In this document: piece after piece, positions 56,816 to 64,000 of the stretch
How the letters are laid out: each line of letters starts with the position of its first letter
Position numbering within the stretch: position 1 is the stretch's first letter
Assembly (NCBI GenBank): GCA_000435595.1
Contig: FR895454.1
Location: forward strand, 1 to 64,000
Direction of reading: 5' to 3'
From: Firmicutes bacterium CAG:882
GTDB taxonomy: Bacteria; Bacillota; Clostridia; Lachnospirales; Lachnospiraceae
DNA length: 64,000 nucleotides
The notes under the pieces: model-generated
Database searches by the model: none
What the model was told of the DNA's origin: nothing
The model's input: only the letters and a program-made list of their open reading frames with translations
Program-made: the position numbers and the translations under genes

Positions 56816-58813
56816 ATGAAAATCAGAATCAGTCACGCCAATGTTCAGTTCGGCGGTGATGTTATTTTACAGGACATTAATTTTGAAGTAAGGGACAATG
56901 AAAAGATTGCTATTGTGGGAAGAAACGGATGCGGTAAGACCACTCTGCTGAAGCTCATCGCAGGGGACATAAAAATGAGCAACATAGACAGCGACGAGGA
57001 GTGCGGCTATGATATGGCGGGCAGGCAGGAAATCGGCTTTCTGAGGCAGATTAATTTTGCGGATGGCGAAATATCGGTTGAGAACGAGATTATGAAGGTG
57101 TTTGCACCGATTTTCGAGTGCGAGGCACATATGAGGGAGCTTGAGGAGAGCATGAAAACCTCCGACGATGCATCCGTCATGCGCGAGTACGCCGCACTTC
57201 AGGCGAAGATGGAGGCTCTCCATGGCTACACATGGAAGCAGGATATGGAGACGATGTTTCAGAGATTCGGCTTTGAGCCTGCCGACATAAAAAGACCTAT
57301 AGGAAGCTTCTCGGGAGGTCAGCAGACGAAGATTGCGTTTATCAAGCTTCTTCTGACAAGACCTGACATAATGCTTCTCGACGAGCCGACGAACCATCTT
57401 GACCTGCCGACCATCGAGTGGCTTGAGGGTTATCTAAAGACCTACGACAGGGCGGTAGTTATAGTCTCACATGACAGAATGTTTCTTGACAATGTTGTGG
57501 ATGTGACCTATGAGATTGAGTACCACAGAATAAAGCGCTACGCCGGAAACTATACTGCTTTTATGAAGCGCAAGGAGGAGGACCTCATAAAGCAGGAGAA
57601 GGACTACGAGGAGCAGCAGAAGGAAATCAAGCGTCTCACGGAATGGATTGAGAAGTGGAAGAACACACCTACGAAGGTGACGGCAGCCCACTCTAAGCAG
57701 ATGGCCATAGAACACATGGTTAAGATTGAGAAGCCGAGACGTTTTGACACAAAGGCGTTCCATGCAAGATACATTCCGCGGATTGAGAGCTACACAAATG
57801 TAATCAATGCAAAGAAACTTGAAATCGGTTACGATAAGGTGTTAAGTACGGTGACATTTTTGCTGCAGAAGAAGGAGAGACTCGCAATCATAGGAGAGAA
57901 CGGCAAGGGCAAATCGACGCTTTTAAAGACATTAATCGGAGAGATTCCTGCACTCGGCGGTGAGTTCAAGTTCGGGCAGAATGTCGAGTGGGGATATTTT
58001 GACCAGCAGAAGGCTGTCATGGAGAAGGTAAATCCGGAGCAGACAGTGCTTGACAACTTCTGGGAAGCATATCCTGATTATCTGCGTGAGGAGGTAAGGA
58101 GCGCACTTGGCGGCTTCCTCTTTTCGGGCGAGGAGGTTGAAAAGAAGATGGGACAGCTCTCGGGAGGTGAGAAGGTTCGTCTTGCACTGTGCAAGATGCT
58201 TCAGACAAGACCTAATCTCCTTATTCTCGATGAGCCGACGAACCACATGGATATTGTGGGCAAGGATGCACTTGAGAAGATGTTAAACGAGTACGAGGGC
58301 ACGGTTCTTTTCGTATCACATGACCGTTATTTTATAAGCAGGATTGCGACAGGCATACTTGAATTTTCAAGTGAGGGGACTGCACAGGGTAATGTCAAAC
58401 AGTACAAAATGACCTATGAGCAGTACCTCGAGGAGAAAAATAGGGAAGCCTCGGGCATTGTAAAAAATGTTGCTGCGGGTTCGCAGCCAAATGTCAGGGA
58501 GCAGACAAAACAGGCGCAGTCCGCGCCAACACTTGACGACGTGTTCGACAAAAAGACCTATTACAATCCGGGAAAAATTTTGTCGAGGCTTAAAAAACAG
58601 CTTGAAAAGTACGAGACGATGCTTTCAGAGAGTGAGAAGAAGGCCGACGAGTACAAGATGCAGCTTATGAATCCGGAACTTGCCTCGGATTATCCGAAGC
58701 TTATGGATATTCAAAGTAAGCTCGACGTGGAGGAAAAAAATCAGGAAAGTATATTAGAGCGCATGCTTGAGACGGAGCTTGAGCTTGAAGAAATGCAGGA
58801 AGATAAGGACTAA
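56816..58813 (+). CDS. ABC-F ATPase, YheS/Uup-like
   Basis: A 665-residue twin-ATPase protein, the third ABC-F of the window. Walker A motifs GRNGCGKTT (near 36-44) and GENGKGKST, signatures FSGGQQTKIAF and LSGGEKVRLAL, and a C-terminal coiled coil after about 570. The interdomain linker is charged (EEDLIKQEKDYEEQQKEIKR). The ATG at 56816 with GGAGGAG just upstream is preferred over one four codons earlier. Its stop overlaps the start of the dus gene (TAATG). Confidence 0.9.
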   Translation: MKIRISHANVQFGGDVILQDINFEVRDNEKIAIVGRNGCGKTTLLKLIAGDIKMSNIDSDEECGYDMAGRQEIGFLRQINFADGEISVENEIMKVFAPIFECEAHMRELEESMKTSDDASVMREYAALQAKMEALHGYTWKQDMETMFQRFGFEPADIKRPIGSFSGGQQTKIAFIKLLLTRPDIMLLDEPTNHLDLPTIEWLEGYLKTYDRAVVIVSHDRMFLDNVVDVTYEIEYHRIKRYAGNYTAFMKRKEEDLIKQEKDYEEQQKEIKRLTEWIEKWKNTPTKVTAAHSKQMAIEHMVKIEKPRRFDTKAFHARYIPRIESYTNVINAKKLEIGYDKVLSTVTFLLQKKERLAIIGENGKGKSTLLKTLIGEIPALGGEFKFGQNVEWGYFDQQKAVMEKVNPEQTVLDNFWEAYPDYLREEVRSALGGFLFSGEEVEKKMGQLSGGEKVRLALCKMLQTRPNLLILDEPTNHMDIVGKDALEKMLNEYEGTVLFVSHDRYFISRIATGILEFSSEGTAQGNVKQYKMTYEQYLEEKNREASGIVKNVAAGSQPNVREQTKQAQSAPTLDDVFDKKTYYNPGKILSRLKKQLEKYETMLSESEKKADEYKMQLMNPELASDYPKLMDIQSKLDVEEKNQESILERMLETELELEEMQEDKD

Positions 58814-59781
58814 TGAGCATTAATGAGAGATTTTACCTTGCACCCATGGAGGGTGTGACGGGCTTTATTTACAGAAGCACTTACGCAGAATTCTTCGGAG
58901 GGGTGGACAAGTATTACACGCCGTTCATCTCACCTGGGGAGCACAAACACTTTAAATCAAGGGAGCTAAAGGATGTTCTGCCCGAGAATAACGCGGGACT
59001 CAATGTGGCGGTTCAGATGCTCACTAACAATGCGGAGCATTTTATTGTGACCGCCCTCAAAATGAAGGAGTTCGGCTACAGGGAGGTCAATCTTAACCTC
59101 GGCTGTCCGTCAGGCACGGTTGTTTCTAAAGGAAAGGGTTCCGGTTTTTTGAGTTTTCCTGAGAAGCTTGATGCCTTTCTCGATGAGATATACAGCGGGC
59201 TTGCGGGTTCGGGGCTTGATATATCCATAAAGACAAGACTCGGCAGATATGAGCCCGATGAGTTCTATGAGCTTCTCGACATATATAATAAATATCCGAT
59301 AAGCGAGCTGATAATACATCCGAGGGTACAGAAGGATATGTATAAGTATAAGCCGAGAATGGAATTTTTCGACTATGCGGTGAAGCACTCGAAAAATCCG
59401 CTTGTATACAATGGTGATATATTCGCAGTGGAGGATTATAAGGCTCTAAGAAAAAAATATCCTGATACAGATAACGGATGTGTGAAGGCTGTGATGCTCG
59501 GAAGAGGAGTTATATCCAATCCGGGCTTGGTTGAGCTTATAAAGACAGGAAACATGCCAAAACGGGAGCGTTTTCTTGATTTTTACAAGGCACTTGTCGA
59601 TGGATACCGTGCAGAGATTCCGGATGAAAAGAATGTCGTGTTCAAGCTTAAGGAGGTTCTGTTTTATATGAGCGGCATGGCAGAAGATAAGGAAGCCTGC
59701 TGGAGAAAAGTAAGAAAAGCAGACAGCCTTGCGGAGCTTGGTGTTGCTGCGGGTGCCATATTCAGCGGAAAAAAAGGTTGA
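58813..59781 (+). CDS. dus: tRNA-dihydrouridine synthase
   Basis: A 322-residue flavin enzyme that reduces uridine in tRNA. LAPMEGVTGFIYRSTYAEFFG is the FMN-binding start, LNLGCPSGTVVSKGKGSGFL carries the catalytic cysteine (C98 region), then SIKTRLGR and YNGDIFAVEDY. It is short-type and closest to the Firmicute Dus group. Translationally coupled to the ABC-F gene upstream. Confidence 0.92.
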   Translation: MSINERFYLAPMEGVTGFIYRSTYAEFFGGVDKYYTPFISPGEHKHFKSRELKDVLPENNAGLNVAVQMLTNNAEHFIVTALKMKEFGYREVNLNLGCPSGTVVSKGKGSGFLSFPEKLDAFLDEIYSGLAGSGLDISIKTRLGRYEPDEFYELLDIYNKYPISELIIHPRVQKDMYKYKPRMEFFDYAVKHSKNPLVYNGDIFAVEDYKALRKKYPDTDNGCVKAVMLGRGVISNPGLVELIKTGNMPKRERFLDFYKALVDGYRAEIPDEKNVVFKLKEVLFYMSGMAEDKEACWRKVRKADSLAELGVAAGAIFSGKKG

Positions 59782-59861
59782 ACTTTTATGGGGAAGTATA
59801 TATAATTTAAGAGTATGTTTATTTAATTTTTATAATTAAATTATATTTAAAACTATTAGGA

Positions 59862-59938
59862 GGAAAATCCTCTCCTCACCATAGGACGTAGCGTGCGGGC
59901 ACGCATTAGGATTTTTCTTCGCAAAACAAGGAGGAAGA
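59862..59938 (+). promoter_or_regulatory. Structured leader of the purine permease gene
   Basis: GGAAAATCCT (59862-59871) can pair with AGGATTTTTC (59908-59917, one mismatch), enclosing a GCGTG/CACGC hairpin (59891-59904). A competing short hairpin GAGGA-AAA-TCCTC uses the same 5' arm, and the freed arm lies near the ribosome site AAGGAGG at 59928-59934. This looks switch-like. It does not carry the purine riboswitch consensus. Confidence 0.55.
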
Positions 59939-59942
59939 GAGA

Positions 59943-61280
59943 ATGTTTGAGAAAATGTTCAAACTCAAGGAGAACAACACTACGGTAAAAACCGAGGTTG
60001 TCGCAGGTCTTACCACATTCATGACGATGGCTTACATTTTGGCACTTAATCCGGCTATTTTGTCTGCATCGGGAATGGATCCACAGGCAGTGCTCATGGC
60101 TACGGCACTTGCAGCTTTCATTGGAACAATCGCCATGGCACTTCTTGCCAACTATCCTTTTGCACTCGCACCGGGACTTGGTCTTAATGCATACTTTGCT
60201 TACACGGTGTGCGGAACGATGGGGTATTCATGGCAGGTAGCACTTTTTGCAGTATTTATTGAAGGTCTTATCTTCATTTTACTGTCACTTACCAATGTAA
60301 GAGAGGCTATCTTCAATGCAATTCCTACACAGCTTAAGAAGGGCGTATCCGTAGGTATCGGTCTTTTTGTAGCATTTATCGGACTTCAGGATGCAGGAAT
60401 CATCGTTGACGGTTCAACGCTTGTAACGGTTGTTGATTTCACTGCTGATTTCAGAACAGCAGGTATCAGCGCACTTCTTGCACTTATCGGACTTCTTCTT
60501 ATCGGTATTCTCTATGTTAAGAAGGTTAAGGGTTCAATTCTTATAGGTATAGTTGTAACATGGGTACTCGGAATTATCTGCCAGCTCACAGGTCTTTATC
60601 AGGGAGCAAGCATGCTTCCACAGTGGTCAAATTTCGACCTTACGGCTATCGGCAAGACATTCGGACAGTGCTTTAACCTTAGCGGACAGCATATCAATGT
60701 TCTTGATTTCATTGTAATCATGTTTGCGTTCCTTTTTGTTGATATTTTTGATACACTCGGAACTCTTATCGGTGTTGCCAATAAGGCTAACATGCTTGAT
60801 AAGGACGGAAAGCTTCCTCGCATTAAGCAGGCTCTCTTAGCAGATGCCATTGCAACAAGCGCAGGTGCTGTTCTTGGTACATCAACGACAACAACCTTCG
60901 TTGAGAGTTCATCAGGTGTTGCAGAGGGCGGAAGAACAGGTCTTTCATCAATTGTTACAGGTGTTCTTTTCCTTTTGGCAATATTCCTTTCGCCTGTATT
61001 CATAGCAATTCCGGGCTTTGCAATAGCTCCGGCACTTGTATTTGTAGGATTCCTTATGGTTTCAGCGGTAACTGAGATTGATTTTAACAACCTTACAGAG
61101 GCTATTCCTGCATACATCTGCTTACTCTGCATGCCTCTTATGTACAGCATTTCCGATGGTATCGCATTTGGCGTTATCTCATATGTCGTAATCAACGTAT
61201 TTTGCGGAAAGGCTAAGAAGATTACACCGCTTATGTATGTTCTTGCATTGTTATTCGTTCTTAAGTACATATTCCTGTAG
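59943..61280 (+). CDS. Purine (hypoxanthine/guanine/adenine) permease, AzgA/PbuG type
   Basis: A 445-residue membrane protein with 12-14 segments. VVAGLTTFMTMAYILALNPAIL, NYPFALAPGLGLNAYFAYTV and the DIFDTLGTLIGVANKANML segment mark the AzgA-type nucleobase:cation symporter group. It imports purine bases. GGAGGAAGAG precedes the ATG. It is a single-gene unit with a structured leader and a strong terminator. Confidence 0.92.
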   Translation: MFEKMFKLKENNTTVKTEVVAGLTTFMTMAYILALNPAILSASGMDPQAVLMATALAAFIGTIAMALLANYPFALAPGLGLNAYFAYTVCGTMGYSWQVALFAVFIEGLIFILLSLTNVREAIFNAIPTQLKKGVSVGIGLFVAFIGLQDAGIIVDGSTLVTVVDFTADFRTAGISALLALIGLLLIGILYVKKVKGSILIGIVVTWVLGIICQLTGLYQGASMLPQWSNFDLTAIGKTFGQCFNLSGQHINVLDFIVIMFAFLFVDIFDTLGTLIGVANKANMLDKDGKLPRIKQALLADAIATSAGAVLGTSTTTTFVESSSGVAEGGRTGLSSIVTGVLFLLAIFLSPVFIAIPGFAIAPALVFVGFLMVSAVTEIDFNNLTEAIPAYICLLCMPLMYSISDGIAFGVISYVVINVFCGKAKKITPLMYVLALLFVLKYIFL

Positions 61281-61314
61281 GATTAAAATAGAAATATAAT
61301 ATTTTAGGCAAATA

Positions 61315-61372
61315 AAAACTTTCCGCCAACTTGGTATACATAGTAATTGTACCAGGTTGTGGAAAGTTTTTT
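61315..61372 (+). terminator. Terminator after the purine permease gene
   Basis: AAAACTTTCC with GGAAAGTTTT at the base (61315-61324, 61361-61370), continued by an imperfect inner stem (CAACTTGGTA with TACCAGGTTG), and a run of T's. Confidence 0.85.
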
Positions 61373-61384
61373 GATTATAAAAAT

Positions 61385-61447
61385 TCCGGTGGCGGAAGCA
61401 GAAATATTTTTTCAGAGTTGCTATAACAACCTGCTGTCCGGTGCTTT
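61385..61447 (+). mobile_element. 3' fragment of the structured element, copy F
   Basis: Matches the right half of copy A's core: CGGTGGCGGAAGCAGAAATA here against CGGTGGCGAAAGTAGAAATA there, then TTTTCA, then AACAAC followed by CTGCT. Left half and ends are gone. It sits between the permease terminator and the stop of the NTF2-like gene. Confidence 0.65.
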
Positions 61448-61451
61448 TGCA

Positions 61452-61784
61452 TTACTTAGGTCTTACCGTGAGTCTCTCGATAAGTCCGTTCTCGTCAACT
61501 CGTCTTACGGTGGCGATTGCCATTACATAATAGCCGCCGATGGAGGCGATAAATTCAGCCTGTGTGTCGTTGACAATCTCAATGTTGGATACGAGGTATT
61601 GTCTGAAGGTGAATTTATTCTTAAAGAACATATCTATGGCTTCACGTCCGTATACATGATATTCCTGACGACCAGTGCTGTTAGGGCAGTAGTCGCGAAG
61701 AGTTCCCTCAGGTGCGAAAATGTCTGCAAGTGCCTTGTTATCACATTTTACTAATGCGTCCACATATTTTTCAATTGCTCTCAT
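61452..61784 (-). CDS. SnoaL/NTF2-like small protein
   Basis: A 110-residue NTF2-fold protein (MRAIEKYVDALVKCDNKALA, YGREAIDMFFKNKF, RRVDENGLIERLTVRP). The fold includes steroid isomerases, dehydratases and polyketide cyclases but also binding-only proteins; no catalytic assignment is possible. The ATG at 61784 uses GGAGGG, which overlaps the earlier in-frame ATG. It follows the SDR gene by 15 bases and is surely cotranscribed with it. Confidence 0.8.
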   Translation of the reverse strand: MRAIEKYVDALVKCDNKALADIFAPEGTLRDYCPNSTGRQEYHVYGREAIDMFFKNKFTFRQYLVSNIEIVNDTQAEFIASIGGYYVMAIATVRRVDENGLIERLTVRPK

Positions 61785-61799
61785 AGTCTTTCCCTCCAT

Positions 61800-62588
61800 T
61801 TAATATACTTTCTCGGAATTGAGAAGTGCGTCCGTTCCGCCGTCAGTGAAAAGAATGACTCCGTTGACACCTCTTGATGCGTCAGACAGAAGGAACTTCA
61901 TTGATTCGGCAATTTCCGACGGATCCATGAGTGCATCGGAGCCGTAGCGTACAGGAATAGGAAGTGCGCTTACGGCGTATTTTGCCGCGTCGTTTAAGCT
62001 GTCAGTCATGGCAGTTCTTACATTGCCCGGTGCAACGGCATTCACACGGACTCCGTTGGCAGCCCATGAAGCCGAGATACGTCTTACCCAGCGGGCGAGA
62101 GCATATTTGGTAGCCATGTACATTGACTGACCTACGGTCTGGTTGCTTGTGTCAAGCTTGCTTACAATGTTTCTGATACGCTGTTCGTCTCCGACATTGT
62201 TCAAAAGGTCGACAATATCCATTCTGCCTGTTCCCTGTGAGATTGTGTTGGATACAGTGACTACAACGCTGCCGCGCTTCTTCTTTAAAAGTTCGTATAC
62301 GCCCCGTGCGAGCCTGACTGTTCCGAAGTAGTTGAGTGAGATTACAAGCTCGTAATTCCCGCAGCTTCCTGATACACCGGCGTTGCACACGATTCCGTCA
62401 AGTCCGTCAGGACATCTCTCGTAAAGTCCGTCTATCGCTGCCTGCCTGCCCTCGGGAGTGGCGAGATTGGCACAGATATCCCCGTTCTTTAAGTCGATGT
62501 TGATTACGTCGTGACCATCCTTCTTAAGTAATTCGACAACGGCAGCACCGATACCGCTTGAGCCGCCTGTAACTGCATATACACCCAT
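61800..62588 (-). CDS. Short-chain dehydrogenase, 3-alpha-hydroxysteroid dehydrogenase-like
   Basis: A 262-residue SDR: cofactor motif TGGSSGIG near 7-14, NAG near 71, and the catalytic YMATK. An aspartate after the second strand (INIDLKNGDI) suggests NAD preference. The short second strand, the NYFGTVRLARG segment and the end DASRGVNGVILFTDGGTDALL resemble the 3-alpha-HSD/carbonyl reductase group. Substrate is not known; steroid or bile acid is only a possibility. AAGGAGG precedes the start at 62588. Confidence 0.83.
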   Translation of the reverse strand: MGVYAVTGGSSGIGAAVVELLKKDGHDVINIDLKNGDICANLATPEGRQAAIDGLYERCPDGLDGIVCNAGVSGSCGNYELVISLNYFGTVRLARGVYELLKKKRGSVVVTVSNTISQGTGRMDIVDLLNNVGDEQRIRNIVSKLDTSNQTVGQSMYMATKYALARWVRRISASWAANGVRVNAVAPGNVRTAMTDSLNDAAKYAVSALPIPVRYGSDALMDPSEIAESMKFLLSDASRGVNGVILFTDGGTDALLNSEKVY

Positions 62589-62630
62589 GATTAAATCCTC
62601 CTTTTTGTGTGGAAAACTTTTGTTGAGCCG

Positions 62631-62696
62631 ATTATATAACAAAATCTGGTATTAAATAAATGTTCAGATTACTGAAATTTTTTAATACCAGATTTT
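62631..62696 (-). promoter_or_regulatory. Operator and promoter of the SDR/NTF2-like operon
   Basis: A perfect 16-bp inverted repeat, AAAATCTGGTATTAAA (62641-62656) and its complement (62681-62696), with a smaller TTCAG/CTGAA dyad between the arms. On the minus strand TATAAT follows at 62636-62631, so a protein bound here would cover the promoter. From 62697 to 62835 only A/T-rich sequence is seen. Confidence 0.68.
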
Positions 62697-62835
62697 TGCT
62701 TTCTTTTATACATTCTTTTGCGGTCATAATATTACCTCCATATAATTATTGTTATTATTTTAACATATTTTTTTGAGTGTAAATATATTTTTTTACTTTC
62801 ACATATTATAAAATAAAAATGTCAAGAAAAAATAC

Positions 62836-62864
62836 TTGACAACAGTAATACTTTGTAGTATCCT
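62836..62864 (+). promoter_or_regulatory. Promoter of ylxM-ffh
   Basis: TTGACA (62836-62841), 17 bases, TATCCT (62859-62864), about 50 bases before the ylxM start. Confidence 0.72.
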
Positions 62865-62914
62865 AGCAAAGGATTGAGGCAGAGAGCATAGAAGAATGCT
62901 TAGGAGTGTGCTAT

Positions 62915-63289
62915 ATGGATGATATGGAGAAGATGGAAAGAATTGTTGAACAGACACTTCTTTATGATTTTTACGGTGAGCTTCTCACACCTCATCAGAA
63001 GATGATATATGAGGAGTATGTGCTTGACAACTTTTCCGTAAGCGAGATAGCAAAGGAACATAATATAAGCAGACAGGGTGTTCACGACCAGCTTAAGAGG
63101 GTGGACAGGCTGCTTAATGAGTATGAGAGTACACTTCACCTGATTGACAGATTTATGAAGATTAAGGATAAGGTGAATGAGATAAGCAGTTATTCGAAAC
63201 AAGTGCTGTCGGCAGATGATTTGGATACTGCCAAGGAGCTTGTGGGCAGAATCAATTCAATATCTAATGCAATTATCGATGAGCTGTAG
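62915..63289 (+). CDS. ylxM: YlxM-family HTH protein, SRP-associated
   Basis: A 124-residue protein with a sigma-70 region 4-like helix-turn-helix (LTPHQKMIYEEYVLDNFSVS, IAKEHNISRQGVHDQLKR). YlxM is regularly encoded before ffh and is thought to modulate the SRP. AGGAG upstream fits the ATG at 62915; an in-frame GTG nine bases earlier overlaps that site. Confidence 0.9.
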   Translation: MDDMEKMERIVEQTLLYDFYGELLTPHQKMIYEEYVLDNFSVSEIAKEHNISRQGVHDQLKRVDRLLNEYESTLHLIDRFMKIKDKVNEISSYSKQVLSADDLDTAKELVGRINSISNAIIDEL

Positions 63290-63349
63290 AGTTCTACGGC
63301 ATGGATTATAGACAGAGGGCGGTTGATGCCCGGATAAGGTGGTTACAGA

Positions 63350-64000
63350 GTGGCATTTGACAGTTTATCCGATAAGTTACAGAATATATTTAAGAATCTC
63401 CGCGGCAAGGGCAGGCTTTCAGAGTCTGATGTCAAGGCGGCATTAAAGGAGATTAAGATGGCACTGCTTGAAGCGGATGTAAGCTTTAAGGTTGTCAAGC
63501 AGTTTATAAGCTCAGTTCAGGAGCGTGCCGTAGGTCAGGATGTTCTCAACAGTCTGACACCCGGACAGACGGTAATTAAGATTGTCAACGAGGAACTTGT
63601 GGCTCTCATGGGTTCAGAGACTACCGAGATTGATTTAAAGGGTGGTCAGGCAATCACGGTTATCATGATGATGGGACTTCAGGGAGCAGGTAAGACGACT
63701 ACAACGGCTAAGATAGCCGGGAAGCTAAAGGAGAAGGGGAAGAGGCCTCTTTTAGTTGCCTGTGATGTATACAGACCTGCTGCTATTAAGCAGTTGGAGA
63801 TTAACGGTGAGAAACAGGGCGTGCCTGTCTTTTCCATGGGTGATAAGATTAAGCCCGCCGATATTGCGAAGGCTGCGGTTGCCCATGCGGAGAAGAACGG
63901 TAACAACGTCGTAATATTAGATACAGCAGGTCGTCTCCACGTTGACGAGGAGATGATGGCAGAGCTAAGGGAGATTAAGTCGGTTGTCGATGTGCATCAG
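63350..64000 (+). CDS. ffh: Signal recognition particle protein Ffh (partial, runs off the window)
   Basis: The first 217 residues of the SRP54 GTPase: N domain 1-95 (LSDKLQNIFKNLRGKGRLSE), then GLQGAGKTT at 109-117, ACDVYRPAAIKQL and DTAGRLHVDEEMM. The M domain lies beyond the window. The start is GTG at 63350 with AAGGTGG upstream. It pairs with FtsY encoded 15 kb upstream. Confidence 0.94.
   Translation, partial: MAFDSLSDKLQNIFKNLRGKGRLSESDVKAALKEIKMALLEADVSFKVVKQFISSVQERAVGQDVLNSLTPGQTVIKIVNEELVALMGSETTEIDLKGGQAITVIMMMGLQGAGKTTTTAKIAGKLKEKGKRPLLVACDVYRPAAIKQLEINGEKQGVPVFSMGDKIKPADIAKAAVAHAEKNGNNVVILDTAGRLHVDEEMMAELREIKSVVDVHQ

Noticed and set aside
59821..59940. Canonical purine riboswitch before the permease gene
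   Set aside because: The P1-J1/2 TATA, J2/3 TCTACC-type and loop sequences are not there.
60599..61270. A 223-codon minus-strand frame opposite the purine permease gene
   Set aside because: Shadow of a clear membrane transporter gene, without ribosome site or recognisable domain.

Overview
The window looks like chromosome from a gut Lachnospiraceae-type Firmicute (Roseburia / Lachnospira / Clostridium phytofermentans neighbourhood). This rests on the plsX-acpP-rnc-smc-ftsY order, ylxM-ffh, strong GGAGG ribosome sites, KtrAB, LplABC/YesL/YesN-type polysaccharide genes and a glycyl-radical microcompartment with a fuculose-phosphate-type aldolase. The genus is inference. No rRNA, tRNA, CRISPR array or intact transposase was seen.

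Layout. 1-12.6 kb (minus strand): a bacterial microcompartment operon for deoxysugar-derived 1,2-propanediol: glycyl radical diol dehydratase, its activase, shell proteins, EutP GTPase, class II aldolase, GlcG/PduO-C protein, two alcohol dehydrogenases, PduS, PduT and a DeoR regulator. It has a readable promoter with a dyad over the -10, a second internal promoter and a terminator. No CoA-acylating aldehyde dehydrogenase or phosphotransacylase is present in it. 12.8-26.5 kb: cupin, prfC, a rhodanese/PP-loop thiolase, a gutted UMF1 transporter, a zinc phospholipase-like protein, an unknown nuclease-like protein, a GH13 homologue that has lost its catalytic residues, two ABC-F proteins, a GPH symporter and an HD protein. 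26.7-29.6 kb: a decaying patch (HTH gene, broken rhuM, PHP protein, broken sugar isomerase, a repeat element). 29.6-39.1 kb (minus): a polysaccharide locus with LplB/LplC permeases, lipoprotein binding protein, YesL, a membrane-anchored GH5 glucanase and a YesN-type regulator without its kinase. 39.1-40.2 kb: about 1 kb of noncoding DNA packed with copies of a structured repeat. 40.2-48.6 kb: lipoprotein, then plsX-acpP-rnc-smc-ftsY. 48.7-62.6 kb: threonine dehydratase, KtrBA, GH43, FucI-like isomerase, xylulokinase, a third ABC-F, Dus, a purine permease with an unusual leader, and an SDR/NTF2-like pair. 62.8 kb to the end: ylxM and the start of ffh.

The most unusual signal is not a protein. 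A family of about 270-305 bp elements (copies near 29.5, 39.4 and 40.0 kb; fragments at 39.6, 39.7 and 61.4 kb) has long terminal inverted repeats and a core of an outer stem plus two hairpins capped by CATGGATG, followed by GGTGGCGG. The stems change sequence between copies but keep pairing, so the fold itself appears to be conserved. I do not recognise this family. Second-rank items are the apparently dead GH13 protein, the aldehyde-dehydrogenase-less microcompartment and the switch-like leader of the purine permease.
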